A stretch of 64,000 nt of DNA from Sulfurimicrobium lacus (GTDB taxonomy: Bacteria > Pseudomonadota > Gammaproteobacteria > Burkholderiales > Sulfuricellaceae): assembly GCF_011764585.1 (NCBI RefSeq), contig NZ_AP022853.1:2885501-2949500 (forward strand), written 5' to 3'. Position numbers and translations under genes: made by a program. A model generated the notes under the pieces. It saw only the letters and a program-made list of their open reading frames with translations, did not search any database and had not been told where the DNA came from. Of this stretch, positions 45,582 through 56,566 are shown piece after piece. The first letter of the stretch is position 1. Each line of letters opens with the position of its first letter.

Positions 45582-46793
45582 ATGTTCAAAAAAATCGCCA
45601 TCGAACAACTCCAACCAGGCATGTATATCCACGACCTGAATTGCGGCTGGATGGATCACCCCTTCGTGTCCAACCGTTTTACCGTCAAGGATGAAACCGT
45701 TGCACTGGAACTGCGCGCGATCGGAGTGCATGAGCTGTACATCGACACTGACAAGGGCCTGGACATAGCAGAAGCGAAGACAGAAGAAGAAGTCAGCCAC
45801 GAAATCGACAAGCAGATGTTGCACATTGCAGAGGAAAAGCCGGCGCCGATCGTCGCCGTCTCCCTGGCCGAAGAAGCGCCCCGCGCGCGCAAGCTGCACG
45901 GCGAGGCCAACCGCATCGTCAAGGGCATCATTGCCGATGTCCGCCTGGGCCAGCAGATCGAACTGGAAAAGGTGGAGCCGCTGGTGGAAAGCATGGTGGA
46001 CTCGATTTTCCGCCACCAGGATGCGCTGATTCCGCTGGCGCGCCTGAAAACCCACGACGAATACACCTTCCAGCACTCGGTTTCGGTCTGCGCGCTGATG
46101 GTCGCTTTTGCCCGCGGTTTGAAGCTATCCCGCGACATCATCAAGGAAATCGCCATCGGTGCCCTGCTGCATGATGTCGGCAAGGCCAGGGTGCCTGATG
46201 AGATTCTCAACAAGCCGGCCAAACTGACCGACGCCGAATTCGCCAAGATGAAATCTCACGTGGTACAGAGCATCGTCATTCTGCAGAACACGCCCGGCAT
46301 CAGCCAGATCGCCCTCGATGTCGCAGGCCAGCACCATGAGCGCTACGACGGTACCGGCTACCCCAACAGGCTGAAGGACGATGAGATTTCGATCTACGGA
46401 CAGATGGGCGCCATCGTCGACGTATACGACGCCATCACCTCGGAACGCGTCTATCACAAGGGCATGCCCCCCACCGAAGCGCTCAAGAAGCTGCTGGAAT
46501 GGAGCAAGTTTCACTTCAACCCGGAAATGGTGCAGGCCTTTATCCGCGCCCTCGGGATTTACCCCAGCGGGTCACTGGTACGGTTGGAAAGCGGGCGCCT
46601 CGGAGTGGTGCAGGAGCAGCATGCGGAAAAGCTCCTGCAGCCGAAGGTGAAGGTGTTTTACCACGCAGCCAAGCTATGTTACCTGCCGCCGGAAGACCTC
46701 GATCTGGCGAAACCTGTGTGCCAGGACAAGATTATCAGTCACGAATCGTTCGAGAAATGGGGCATCGACCCAGCCAAGTGGCTACCGGCGTAG
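45582..46793 (+). CDS. HD-GYP domain protein (cyclic-di-GMP phosphodiesterase-like) with DUF3391
   Basis: A 403-residue protein. The N-terminal DUF3391-type domain begins KIAIEQLQPGMYIHDLNCGW; the HD-GYP domain has HDVGKARVP near residue 197, KSHV, HHERYDGTGYP and DVYDAITSERVYH, so metal ligands and the GYP-type loop (here GTGYP) are intact. It probably hydrolyses cyclic di-GMP in the cytoplasm. It has no receiver domain. It converges on smpB with six bases between the stops. Confidence 0.92.
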   Translation: MFKKIAIEQLQPGMYIHDLNCGWMDHPFVSNRFTVKDETVALELRAIGVHELYIDTDKGLDIAEAKTEEEVSHEIDKQMLHIAEEKPAPIVAVSLAEEAPRARKLHGEANRIVKGIIADVRLGQQIELEKVEPLVESMVDSIFRHQDALIPLARLKTHDEYTFQHSVSVCALMVAFARGLKLSRDIIKEIAIGALLHDVGKARVPDEILNKPAKLTDAEFAKMKSHVVQSIVILQNTPGISQIALDVAGQHHERYDGTGYPNRLKDDEISIYGQMGAIVDVYDAITSERVYHKGMPPTEALKKLLEWSKFHFNPEMVQAFIRALGIYPSGSLVRLESGRLGVVQEQHAEKLLQPKVKVFYHAAKLCYLPPEDLDLAKPVCQDKIISHESFEKWGIDPAKWLPA

Positions 46794-46799
46794 TGTTTA

Positions 46800-47252
46800 T
46801 CAGCCGCGCTTGAGGTTCTTCATGACCTGATCCTTCTCGCGTTTCCATTCGCGTTCCTTCTCGGCCTCGCGCTTGTCGTGCTGACGCTTGCCCTTGGCGA
46901 GGCCGATTTCCAGCTTGATCCGCCCCTTGGAATAATGCATGTCGAGCGGCACCAGGGTGTAGCCCGCCCGCTCCACCTTGCCGATCAGCTTGACGATCTC
47001 CTCGTTGTGCAGCAGCAGCTTGCGCGTGCGCACCGGATCGGGATTGATGTGCGTGGAAGCGGTCGACAACGGGCTGATATGGCAGCCGATCAGAAACATC
47101 TCGCCGCTGCGGATGATGACGTAGGCCTCCTTGAGATTGGTCCGTCCGGCGCGTATGGCCTTGACTTCCCAGCCTTCCAGCACCATGCCGGCTTCATATT
47201 TCTCCTCGATGAAGAAATCGTGGAAGGCTTTCTTGTTCTGTGCGATGCTCAT
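46800..47252 (-). CDS. smpB: SsrA-binding protein SmpB
   Basis: A 150-residue tmRNA-binding protein of trans-translation; [30 protein letters not shown] and the basic C-terminal tail [16 protein letters not shown] are typical. It is divergent from ratA, as in many proteobacteria. The tmRNA gene itself is not in the window. Confidence 0.97.
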   Translation of the reverse strand: MSIAQNKKAFHDFFIEEKYEAGMVLEGWEVKAIRAGRTNLKEAYVIIRSGEMFLIGCHISPLSTASTHINPDPVRTRKLLLHNEEIVKLIGKVERAGYTLVPLDMHYSKGRIKLEIGLAKGKRQHDKREAEKEREWKREKDQVMKNLKRG

Positions 47253-47316
47253 GGGGGCGTGAATTTATGCGGTAAATAGGGTATTTTAGCGGTTTTATTA
47301 AAGCAATTGCATCACA

Positions 47317-47751
47317 ATGGCGCAAGTTGAAAAATCCGTGCTGGTCCTGTACTCCGCCCAGCAAATGTACAACCTGGTGGACGGGGTGGAAAATTACCCG
47401 CAATTCCTGCCCTGGTGCGGCGGAACCGACCTGAAATGGCGCGACGAGACGACTACGCTCGCCACCATCATGATCGACTACCACGGGATCAAGCAAAGCT
47501 TCACCACCGAGAACACCAACCAGATTCCCGCGCTGATCGAAATCAAGCTGCAGGATGGGCCATTCCGCCACCTGGATGGGAGCTGGCGCTTCATCGCTCT
47601 CGACGAGAACGCATGCAAGGTCGAATTCCGTCTTCACTACGAGTTCTCCAGCAAACTGCTGGAATCGCTGTTCGGGCCGGTGTTCAATCACATCACCAAC
47701 AATTTTGTCGATGCGTTCGTACAACGCGCCGAGAAGGTCTACGGATCATGA
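47317..47751 (+). CDS. ratA: RatA/COQ10 family START-domain protein
   Basis: A 144-residue START-like protein: QMYNLVDGVENYPQFLPWCGG, FRHLDGSWRFIAL and VDAFVQRAEKVYG match RatA/Coq10. Coq10 homologues bind ubiquinone; E. coli RatA was reported to block 70S formation. The gene is divergent from smpB and overlaps ratB by four bases. Confidence 0.92.
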   Translation: MAQVEKSVLVLYSAQQMYNLVDGVENYPQFLPWCGGTDLKWRDETTTLATIMIDYHGIKQSFTTENTNQIPALIEIKLQDGPFRHLDGSWRFIALDENACKVEFRLHYEFSSKLLESLFGPVFNHITNNFVDAFVQRAEKVYGS

Positions 47752-48077
47752 CAGAAACCATTCGCGTCGAAGTGGCCTATGCCCACCCCCACGAGCAATT
47801 CCTGAAAGCACTGCAGGCCGCGCCGGGGATCACCGCGGAACAGGCCATCCGGCAATCCGGCATCCTGGAAAAACATGCGGAAATCGATCTGGCGAAAAAC
47901 AAGATCGGCATTTTCGGCAAGCTCGCCAAGCTCGACACGGCGCTGCGCGACAAGGACCGGGTCGAGATCTACCGCCCGCTCATCGCCGACCCCAAGGAGG
48001 TGCGCAAGAAGCGCGCCGAGGAAGGCAAGGTCATGAAAAAAGGCGGCGGCGATGCGGCCGCGCCGGACGCGGAATAG
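47748..48077 (+). CDS. ratB: RnfH/RatB family ubiquitin-like protein
   Basis: A 109-residue beta-grasp protein (RnfH/UPF0125): IRVEVAYAHPHEQFLKALQ at the start and DRVEIYRPLIADPKEVRKKR near the end are diagnostic. Function is uncertain. ATGA overlap with ratA gives translational coupling. The C-terminal tail is Lys/Gly-rich. Confidence 0.92.
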   Translation: MTETIRVEVAYAHPHEQFLKALQAAPGITAEQAIRQSGILEKHAEIDLAKNKIGIFGKLAKLDTALRDKDRVEIYRPLIADPKEVRKKRAEEGKVMKKGGGDAAAPDAE

Positions 48078-48132
48078 AGCGGCCTGCACCAATCGGGTAG
48101 AATACCCTTCTCACGAAGAGCTTGGATCTCAA

Positions 48133-48690
48133 ATGCGTATCGACGTACATGTACACGGCAGCCTTTACCTGCACAAAGGCGTCACCCTGGCGCAACTGGA
48201 AGCGGGCTTGCGGCAATGGCTGGAATATCTCGACGTGGAAAACGTCAACGAGATCCGCAGCGCAGAACCCAGCGAGCCCGGCGTAATCTACGACCAGTCG
48301 GCGCGCGTGCTCGACATCTGCTGGACCGGCGAGGTCGGGCGCAGCTTCCAGCGCACCCTGCAGCAAACGCTACAATCTATCGGGCCGTTGCTGGAGCACG
48401 CCTCCGAAATCGAGCTCACCTACTATCACGAAGACGGCCGCGACGAGTTCCAGCTGCTGTTCGCCGGACCAACCGCGGAATCCATTCACCAGGCGCAGCG
48501 GCGCTTGATGCTGGAGGATGTTGCCGGTTTGCTGTCACGCCATTTCGCCCCCGCCGAAGTCGGCCGGGTGACGACGCTGGTCAACGAATTGTTCGACCGC
48601 GACTGGGAGCAGAGGGCGGCGGAGCCGGAAGCGGAATTCCAGCCCTCAGGAAGCCTGGTGCATTTCCGCGGCAAGAAACACCTGCACTAA
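48133..48690 (+). CDS. Conserved hypothetical protein starting MRIDVHVHG
   Basis: A 185-residue cytoplasmic protein with no recognised catalytic motif. It opens MRIDVHVHGSLYLHKGVTLA, contains DICWTGEVGRSFQRTLQQTL and ends VTTLVNELFDRDWEQR followed by a polar tail. It recalls small betaproteobacterial DUF families with the same VHVHG opening. The start at 48133 is chosen over an in-frame upstream ATG that overlaps ratB. A TAGAAT at 48098 could be its -10 element. Confidence 0.7.
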   Translation: MRIDVHVHGSLYLHKGVTLAQLEAGLRQWLEYLDVENVNEIRSAEPSEPGVIYDQSARVLDICWTGEVGRSFQRTLQQTLQSIGPLLEHASEIELTYYHEDGRDEFQLLFAGPTAESIHQAQRRLMLEDVAGLLSRHFAPAEVGRVTTLVNELFDRDWEQRAAEPEAEFQPSGSLVHFRGKKHLH

Positions 48691-48699
48691 ATACCCGCA

Positions 48700-49737
48700 C
48701 TATGTAACTGGTGCAAGCAGCCCCAGTTCACGCTCGATGGCAGCTTCGTCGAGCCGTTCGTAATCCTCCCGGTTGAACGTCACCATCCCGCCCGCCAGCT
48801 CATGCCAGGTGAAACCGCTGGTCCAGGCGGGCTGCGCGCAGGTTCCCTGCTTGCGGCGCGGAAACACGTGCAGCTTGCCGGCGGTGTACAGCAGGTTGTA
48901 GGGCGTTTCCCGTTCATGCAGGTGATGGATATACGCCCAGGCGGAACGCGCGTCGTCGAAGGCCGCGCACGCGGCCGGATAGGGCAGCGCTCCGCCGTTG
49001 TGGCGCCACTCCGGACGCATCACGGGAAAGCCCTGCGGCTTGAGGAACATCTGGAAATGCAGGTGGTTGACCGAGGCGAACGCACCCAGCGAGTTGTAGC
49101 CGAAGCCCACGCCATCCAGCGTGCGCGCCAGTTCCAGGGTCGCTTCCCAGACATAGAAGTGGTGCGCTTCGGTCAGGTACTGGGACAGGCAGCTGTCGCG
49201 CTCCGGCACCAGCAGGCCGTGAAAATCGACGAAGGGATATTTGTTGTAGTACAGGGTCGCGTGCCGGCCGCACAATTCCCCCGCCCAGAACGCCTCTTTC
49301 TGCATGAAACCCTTGTTAAAATGGAAGCCGGCCTCGTCGAAGGGCGCGTGCAGATGCTCGGGTATGCGCGTCGTGATGCGCTTGGGGCGGAAGGAGCGCA
49401 GATGGTTGAACTGCACTTCCCACGGCCCGGCCCGGCGCTGCTCGGTCAGCCGGAGATTTTCCATGCCGACCGCGTGGATCTTGAGGAACACCAGCAGGTC
49501 TTCCTCCACGGCCTGGATGTCGCGTCCTTCCTGCAGGGCGCCGACGAAATCCTCGTGCAGCCTTTGGTACTGTTCGACCAGCCGGGCGGCCATGCCTTCG
49601 TGCAGCCGGTGATCGAAAGTCGCGTTGGCGCAGACCAGGATGAAAGGCCCCAGGCCGCCTTTTTGCAGCAGTTCGGAGAGGCCGCTTTCGAACGCCTGGC
49701 AAAAGTTGGGACCGGAGGAAAACAGGGTGTCGTTCAT
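48700..49737 (-). CDS. HIT-like sugar-nucleotide phosphorylase/transferase family protein
   Basis: A 345-residue protein. The key motif VNHLHFQMFLKP near residue 220 is the HxHxQ-type histidine triad of the GalT/Ap4A phosphorylase branch, in the form also found in GDP-hexose phosphorylases; a preceding YYNKYPFVDFHGLLVPE and FHFNKGFMQ support the fold. It may cleave a nucleotide sugar or dinucleoside phosphate; the substrate cannot be told. Its ATG overlaps the stop of the M20 amidohydrolase gene, so both are likely co-expressed. Confidence 0.7.
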   Translation of the reverse strand: MNDTLFSSGPNFCQAFESGLSELLQKGGLGPFILVCANATFDHRLHEGMAARLVEQYQRLHEDFVGALQEGRDIQAVEEDLLVFLKIHAVGMENLRLTEQRRAGPWEVQFNHLRSFRPKRITTRIPEHLHAPFDEAGFHFNKGFMQKEAFWAGELCGRHATLYYNKYPFVDFHGLLVPERDSCLSQYLTEAHHFYVWEATLELARTLDGVGFGYNSLGAFASVNHLHFQMFLKPQGFPVMRPEWRHNGGALPYPAACAAFDDARSAWAYIHHLHERETPYNLLYTAGKLHVFPRRKQGTCAQPAWTSGFTWHELAGGMVTFNREDYERLDEAAIERELGLLAPVT

Positions 49738-50897
49738 TGTCGCGCCAGCAGGTGCTCCGCAAGCCTTGCCCAGTAGCTTGCGCCGATGGGCAGGACCTCG
49801 TCGTTGAAGTCGTAGTGCGGGTTGTGCAGCATGCAGCCGCCTTCGCCCAGCCCGTTGCCCAGCCACACGTAGCAACCGGGCTTGAGCTGCAACATGTAGG
49901 AGAAGTCTTCCGCGCCCATGGAAGGCCGCAGGTCGCCGCGCACCATCTCGTCCCCTACCAGCGCGGCAGCGACGCTGCGGCATGCTTCCGCTTCCGCAGC
50001 GGTATTGATGGTGGCCGGGTAGCCGCGCCGGTATTCCAGGTTCACCTGCACGCCGTAGCCCGTGGCGATGCCGTTGCAGATGCGCTCCATGGCGGCCTCC
50101 ACCTGGTCCTGCACTTCGGGCCGGAACGCGCGCACCGTGCCGCCCAGCACGGCATGGTCGGGGATGACGTTGTAGGCATCGCCGGCATGGAAGCGGGTCA
50201 CGCTCAACACCGCTGCGTCGAGCGGATCGAGGGTGCGGCTGGGGATGGTCTGCAGGGCCTGCAGCAGGGCGCTGCCGGCCACCAGCGGGTCGGCCCCCTG
50301 GTGCGGCATGGCCGCGTGCGCGCCGTGGCCCCTGACGGTGATGTCGAACTGGTCCGCCGAGGCCATCATCGGCCCGGGCATGATAGCGAACTGTCCCGCC
50401 GGCAGGCCCGGCCAGTTGTGCATGCCGAACACCGCCTGCACCGGACAAAGATCGAACAACCCCTGCTCGATCATCACCCGCGCCCCGCCCTCGCCTTCTT
50501 CGGCGGGCTGGAAGATGAACGCCACCGTGCCGTCGAAATTGCGCGTCGCCGCCAGGTATTCCGCCGCGCCCAGCAGCATGGCGGTATGCCCGTCGTGTCC
50601 GCAGGCGTGCATGCGCCCGTCAAAGCGGGAACGGTGGGGGAAAATGTTCTGTTCCATGATCGGCAAGGCGTCCATGTCGGCGCGCAAACCGATGGCCTTG
50701 TCGCTGCTGCCGGCACGCAGCACCCCGACCACCCCGGTGCCCGCCAGGCCGCGATGCACCTCGATCCCAGCGGCAGCAAGAAAATCGGCCACGATGTCGC
50801 TGGTGCGCTGCTCCTCGAAAGCGGTTTCCGGATGGGCGTGGATGTCGCGCCGCAGGGCGGCAAGACGCGGCTGGCTGGAGAGAATGGCGGGAATCAT
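49734..50897 (-). CDS. M20 family amidohydrolase (hippurate hydrolase/IAA-amino acid hydrolase type)
   Basis: A 387-residue metal-dependent amidohydrolase. LRADMDALPI, the metal site HACGHDGHTAMLLGAA near residue 97 and FQPAEEGEGGA near 132 are typical; so is the C-terminal MGAEDFSYMLQLKPGCY. Such enzymes cleave N-acyl amino acids. I use the ATG at 50897; a TTG two codons earlier is also possible. It ends overlapping the HIT-like gene. Confidence 0.9.
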   Translation of the reverse strand: MIPAILSSQPRLAALRRDIHAHPETAFEEQRTSDIVADFLAAAGIEVHRGLAGTGVVGVLRAGSSDKAIGLRADMDALPIMEQNIFPHRSRFDGRMHACGHDGHTAMLLGAAEYLAATRNFDGTVAFIFQPAEEGEGGARVMIEQGLFDLCPVQAVFGMHNWPGLPAGQFAIMPGPMMASADQFDITVRGHGAHAAMPHQGADPLVAGSALLQALQTIPSRTLDPLDAAVLSVTRFHAGDAYNVIPDHAVLGGTVRAFRPEVQDQVEAAMERICNGIATGYGVQVNLEYRRGYPATINTAAEAEACRSVAAALVGDEMVRGDLRPSMGAEDFSYMLQLKPGCYVWLGNGLGEGGCMLHNPHYDFNDEVLPIGASYWARLAEHLLARQ

Positions 50898-50903
50898 AGG
50901 CAA

Positions 50904-51233
50904 CTAAAAATCAAGGGAGAGATAGAAAAACACGAAGCGGCCGTCCTCGATATCGACCATCAGCTTGGCACCGTGGCTCAGTCCGTAATCCACGTAGCCC
51001 GGCACCGCGCTGTCGAGATGGCATTCGCTGGCGTGTTGCGGCGACTCGAAGTCCCGGTCGCGGTCATACCAGGAAAGCAGCATGAATTCGCCCAGGCGCA
51101 CCGCCGCTTCCGCATCGGCGAGACGCATGGCAGCGCGGTAATCCGCGAGGGGCGGCTGGGGTGCAAGACACGCCACCGATACGCCGGACAAGTCCGCCGC
51201 CGTGCGCAGGGCGCAACCTTGTGGCGCATCCAT
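50904..51233 (-). CDS. Hypothetical protein, acidic
   Basis: A 109-residue protein I do not recognise. After a cysteine-containing N-terminus (GCALRTAADLSGVSVACLAP) it has a helical LADAEAAVRLGEFMLL and ends with beta-rich KLMVDIEDGRFVFFYLSLDF. It lies between the GcvR-like and M20 genes on the same strand and abuts the latter, so it is likely part of the same transcript. Confidence 0.6.
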   Translation of the reverse strand: MDAPQGCALRTAADLSGVSVACLAPQPPLADYRAAMRLADAEAAVRLGEFMLLSWYDRDRDFESPQHASECHLDSAVPGYVDYGLSHGAKLMVDIEDGRFVFFYLSLDF

Positions 51234-51248
51234 GCTTGCTGCCTCTCC

Positions 51249-51791
51249 CTAGCTGCGCGCCGGCTCGAGCACGGCGTCGAGATTGAGGTCGTCGCAATAG
51301 GCGAAGAAATTGTCGCGCAGGGTGGAAATCTGCATCTTGGCCGGCACGCCTACCGTCATGTGTACCGAGAACATCTGCGTGCCGGTGTGCGGGGCATGGT
51401 AGGTGTCGGTTTCGAGCTCTTCGATGTTGATGCCGCTGCGCGAGAAAAACTGCGCCAGGCTGTGGACGATACCGGGATGGTCTAGGGCGACGACTTCTAC
51501 CTGGTACGGGATGAGCGCCTCGCCCTTCTCACGTGCCTGGGTACGTTTGTGAATTATTGTGAGCCCCAGTTCCTCGCCGGTTGCGGGAAGCTGGCTTTCG
51601 AGCTTGGACAAGGCATTCCACGGGCCGGACACCAGCATGATCAGGGCGAACTGCCCGCCCAGCACGCCCATGCGGCTCTGCTCGATGTTGCATCCGGATG
51701 AGGTGATCTGGTTGGAAAGCTGCTCCACCAGGCCGACCCTGTCCTCGCCCGAGGCGGTAATGGCCAGATATTCTTTAGTGTTTGCGTTCAT
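51249..51791 (-). CDS. GcvR-like double ACT-domain regulatory protein
   Basis: A 180-residue protein with two ACT domains: ITASGEDRVGLVEQLSNQIT at the start and VVALDHPGIVHSLAQFFSRSGINIEELET near residue 100. This matches the glycine cleavage system regulator GcvR family. No gcv operon is adjacent. The ATG at 51791 is used; codons further upstream lie outside the family alignment. Confidence 0.85.
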   Translation of the reverse strand: MNANTKEYLAITASGEDRVGLVEQLSNQITSSGCNIEQSRMGVLGGQFALIMLVSGPWNALSKLESQLPATGEELGLTIIHKRTQAREKGEALIPYQVEVVALDHPGIVHSLAQFFSRSGINIEELETDTYHAPHTGTQMFSVHMTVGVPAKMQISTLRDNFFAYCDDLNLDAVLEPARS

Positions 51792-51816
51792 CAGATGTAC
51801 TCTTGATAGCGGAGGA

Positions 51817-52755
51817 TCAGCCGTCCGCATTGATTTTGGCAGTCAGTTCCTGCAGCACCTGTACCGCCTTGTCATTGTCCACCTGGCAGGTACCGGCATT
51901 CAGGTGCCCACCGCCGCCGTATTGCAGCATCAGGTCGCCGATATTGGTTTTGGAACTGCGGTTGATGATGGACTTGCCGGTGGCGAACACGGTGTTCTGG
52001 TTCTTCAGGCCCCACAGTACGTGGATGGAAATATTGGTCTCGGGGAACAGCGCGTAGATCATGAAGCGGTTGCCCGCGTAAATGGTTTCTTCATTGCGCA
52101 GGTCCAGCACCACCAGGTTCTTGTGCACCGTGGCACAGCGCTTGATCTGGTCCTTGAACTTGTCCTCATGCTCGAAATACAAGTCCACCCGTTCCTTCAC
52201 ATCGGGCAAGGCCATGATCTGGTCGATAACGTGGTTCTTGCAGTAATCGATCAGGTCCATCATCAGGTTGTAGTTGGAAATGCGGAAATCGCGGAAGCGC
52301 CCCAGACCGGTACGCGCATCCATGAGGAAATTCAGCAGCACCCAGCCGGAAGGATGGAGGATTTCCTCGCGGCTGAACTGCGCCGCGTCGCCCTTGTCCA
52401 CGGCCAGCATCATTTCGTCCCACGCGGCGGGGAAAACCGTCCTGCCGCCGAAGTGGTCATACACCACGCGCGCAGCCGAAGGCGCGTCGGGGTGGATGAT
52501 GTGATTGGGGCGCTCGCCGGTGTTGCGCACCGTCTCGGACAAATGGTGGTCGAGCACCAGGTGCGCGCCGGCTACGTACGGCAGGTTGGTGGTGATATCG
52601 TTTGCGGTGATTTCGATCTTGCCGTCCTGCATGTCCTTGGGATGAACGAACTTGATGTCGTCGATCAGGTCCAGGTGTTTCAACAGCACTGCGCACACCA
52701 GACCATCGAAGTCGCTGCGCGTCACCAAACGGTATTTTTTTGTTTCTGCGGACAT
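51817..52755 (-). CDS. DHH-family phosphoesterase
   Basis: A 312-residue DHH/DHHA1 phosphoesterase. Motif I is SDFDGLVCA near residue 14, the DHH triad is in HLVLDHHLS near 66-72, motif IV includes VDKGDAAQF, and the DHHA1 end has GGGGHLNAGTCQV. Relatives cleave nanoRNA, pAp, cyclic di-AMP or polyphosphate; this branch, with a Phe after the first Asp, is uncharacterised. Gene order downstream is GcvR-like, then the M20 group. Confidence 0.85.
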   Translation of the reverse strand: MSAETKKYRLVTRSDFDGLVCAVLLKHLDLIDDIKFVHPKDMQDGKIEITANDITTNLPYVAGAHLVLDHHLSETVRNTGERPNHIIHPDAPSAARVVYDHFGGRTVFPAAWDEMMLAVDKGDAAQFSREEILHPSGWVLLNFLMDARTGLGRFRDFRISNYNLMMDLIDYCKNHVIDQIMALPDVKERVDLYFEHEDKFKDQIKRCATVHKNLVVLDLRNEETIYAGNRFMIYALFPETNISIHVLWGLKNQNTVFATGKSIINRSSKTNIGDLMLQYGGGGHLNAGTCQVDNDKAVQVLQELTAKINADG

Positions 52756-52820
52756 CTAGACCACCTCTCGTCAAAATTAAGGTTTACGACTCGCCGAGGG
52801 CACCAGGCGAGTTTTTATAA

Positions 52821-53738
52821 CTATGCATCCTCCAGAAGTTTCTGGTAAATCATATTTTGCATGAGCAGGGAAACATCTGTCGGGACATCGGTGAACTGCA
52901 CGCCGTAACGTAGCGTATCGGCGGCCGCACCGACTTCCGGCTCGCTGCTGACAGAACGCACGACACAGCACACCGTGATCGCCACGCTGGTGTCCGTTTC
53001 ATTGAGTTTGACACGAAATACCAGGCTGAGGCCGTCGCCTTTCCCCCCGATGCTCCCATCCACCGAGAAGGAAGCGCCGGATACGCTCAGATCGGATATC
53101 CGCATCGGCCTGTTTGCCGCCAGGTCCGGATTGGTGGTGTTCGTCACCGTGCCGATGAGGTTGAATTCAGCTCGCGCCGTTTTCCTGACAGTAACGCTCT
53201 GGACCGTTTTGGGGTAAGCCAGGTGCAGGTAAGGCAGCGGGGAGTTGCACACGCGCAGAATGCTGGATGAAAACGCGTAGGCGTCCTTGCCGGAAAACGA
53301 TCTCACCACCACCGGCTGCCCCTCGCGCAGGAGGATCACGCCGCCGTTGACCACCGGCGACGAAACCATGATGGTGACGCCTTTTGCATACCCCATGAGC
53401 TTCACCGGGTAACGTTCGTCCATGACCTGGATCTGAACGGCATCGCCTACCCGCGGTTTCAGCTCTTCGAAACTGTAACTCTTCGCCTCGACTGTCTCCT
53501 CCGCCTGCTTTTGTTTTGGCTCCTGAGGTGCGCCTTTGCCCCGCAACACGGAGCCCCCCCACGTGTGGCTGCGATACACCCCGTCCTTGACCAGCACCTC
53601 GAGCTGGCGCTGCGTTTCGATGACGAAACCCTCGCGCAGCAGCAACTTGTGGTTGGGCCCATAGACCGGCCACGGCAAGGGCTTGCCCACGGCGATGTCG
53701 CCAATCCTGAGCGGAACAAGGCTATCTTTCGTAGACAT
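52821..53738 (-). CDS. PilZ-domain protein with YcgR-like N-terminus
   Basis: A 305-residue two-domain protein. Residues 1-200 resemble the N-terminal domain of flagellar brake-like PilZ proteins, and residues about 200-300 are a PilZ domain with the cyclic di-GMP pattern NRPMRISDLSVSGASFSVDG (the DxSxxG core) but the usual RxxxR is not clearly seen before it. It may sense cyclic di-GMP. The start is at a normal ATG with little Shine-Dalgarno. Confidence 0.78.
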   Translation of the reverse strand: MSTKDSLVPLRIGDIAVGKPLPWPVYGPNHKLLLREGFVIETQRQLEVLVKDGVYRSHTWGGSVLRGKGAPQEPKQKQAEETVEAKSYSFEELKPRVGDAVQIQVMDERYPVKLMGYAKGVTIMVSSPVVNGGVILLREGQPVVVRSFSGKDAYAFSSSILRVCNSPLPYLHLAYPKTVQSVTVRKTARAEFNLIGTVTNTTNPDLAANRPMRISDLSVSGASFSVDGSIGGKGDGLSLVFRVKLNETDTSVAITVCCVVRSVSSEPEVGAAADTLRYGVQFTDVPTDVSLLMQNMIYQKLLEDA

Positions 53739-53845
53739 GGCTAAAATTTGGTACCCCGGCTTATTGAACTCCGATCCTCACACCCCCTGAGCGGGGCAGA
53801 ATCATGCGGCATTTCAGCACCGATCATGAATTGGCGCAAGCATAA

Positions 53846-55553
<1,708 letters not shown>

Positions 55554-55555
<2 letters not shown>

Positions 55556-55620
55556 TAGCTATCAGCTAATCAGCCATCAGCCATCAGCCATCAGCTGGCT
55601 GCTGACGGCTGATGGCTGAA
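55554..55620. repeat. CAGCCAT tandem/palindromic repeat between pgm and the EamA gene
   Basis: Three tandem CAGCCAT units begin at 55571, followed by an inverted arm around GCTGACGGCTGATGGCTGA. The run starts at the pgm stop and covers the 3' end of the EamA gene, whose final codons and TGA (55584-55586) lie within it. It could fold as a two-way terminator. Confidence 0.7.
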
Positions 55621-56474
55621 AACCCCCAGCGGTGCAAACCCAGCCCGAGCAGGATCAGCGCCGTGCCGGCCCAGACCTGGGGCAGCACGACCTCGTTGTT
55701 CAGGCCATGACCCAGTAGCAGCGCCATCACCGGGGTGATGAGCGTGATCAGCGCTACGTGCCCCGCCTCCATGTGCTTGATCATGTAGAAATACAGCATG
55801 AAGCCCAGCACCGAACCGAACACCCCGAGGTACACCGTGGCGATCAGCGCGCGCTGCGGCAGCGCCGCTGGGAAGCTTCCATCCGCCCACCACCAGGCGA
55901 TGAAGAACAGCGGCAAGCCCACCGCCAGCGTGCCCAGCGTCATCGCCAGCGGGTGGCTGTCGTCCCCGATGCGCTTGATCCATACCAGCCCGAGCGACTG
56001 CGTCGCCACCGCCGCCACCAGCGCGAGGATGCCTGCCAGCGCGCCCGGCCCCAGCGCCAGGCCGCCCCGGAACACCAACCCCAGCCCGGCCAGGCCGAGC
56101 ACCATGCCGAGTATCTTGTTGACGCTCAGCGCTTCCTCTTCCAGCCACAACACCGCTCCTAGGCTGGTGATCAGCGGCGACAAGCCGAACAGCACCGATA
56201 TCAGGCCGGAAGAGACGTATTGCGCCGACCAGTAGGTGAGCGACATGGCGCCGAACAGGCTCAGCCCGCTGGCCAGATAGGCCAGCCGCGCCTTGCGGTG
56301 CAGCGGGACGCGGATGCGCAGGGCTGCCAGCAGGACCACGCACAGCAGCGTGCCGATCGCCATGCGCGAAAACACCGCGAAGCTGAACCCCACCCCCAGC
56401 GCGCTCCACTTGATGGCGAGCGGCGTGGTTGACCAGATCAGGATGACCGAAACGAACGCGAGCGGCAGCGACAT
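55584..56474 (-). CDS. EamA/DMT family transporter
   Basis: A 296-residue membrane protein with ten hydrophobic helices in two EamA repeats; the start SLPLAFVSVILIWSTTPLAI and later GAVLWLEEEALSVNKILGMV are typical. Substrate unknown. The ATG at 56474 is the first at the family start. Its C-terminal residues come from the palindromic repeat beyond position 55620. Confidence 0.88.
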   Translation of the reverse strand: MSLPLAFVSVILIWSTTPLAIKWSALGVGFSFAVFSRMAIGTLLCVVLLAALRIRVPLHRKARLAYLASGLSLFGAMSLTYWSAQYVSSGLISVLFGLSPLITSLGAVLWLEEEALSVNKILGMVLGLAGLGLVFRGGLALGPGALAGILALVAAVATQSLGLVWIKRIGDDSHPLAMTLGTLAVGLPLFFIAWWWADGSFPAALPQRALIATVYLGVFGSVLGFMLYFYMIKHMEAGHVALITLITPVMALLLGHGLNNEVVLPQVWAGTALILLGLGLHRWGFSAISRQQPADG

Positions 56475-56500
56475 ATCAAATGCTCCAACGGAAACGAACG

Positions 56501-56540
56501 ACAAAAAACAAAAAGGCCACGGAGATTGTCCGTGGCCTTT
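56501..56540 (-). terminator. Rho-independent terminator upstream of the EamA gene
   Basis: A perfect 12-bp stem (AAAGGCCACGGA with its complement, five-base loop) is followed on the minus strand by a T-rich tract. It ends the transcript from the double-thioredoxin gene and separates it from the EamA gene. Confidence 0.85.
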
Positions 56541-56566
56541 GGGAAAACTGCTGAAACTAAATCTGT

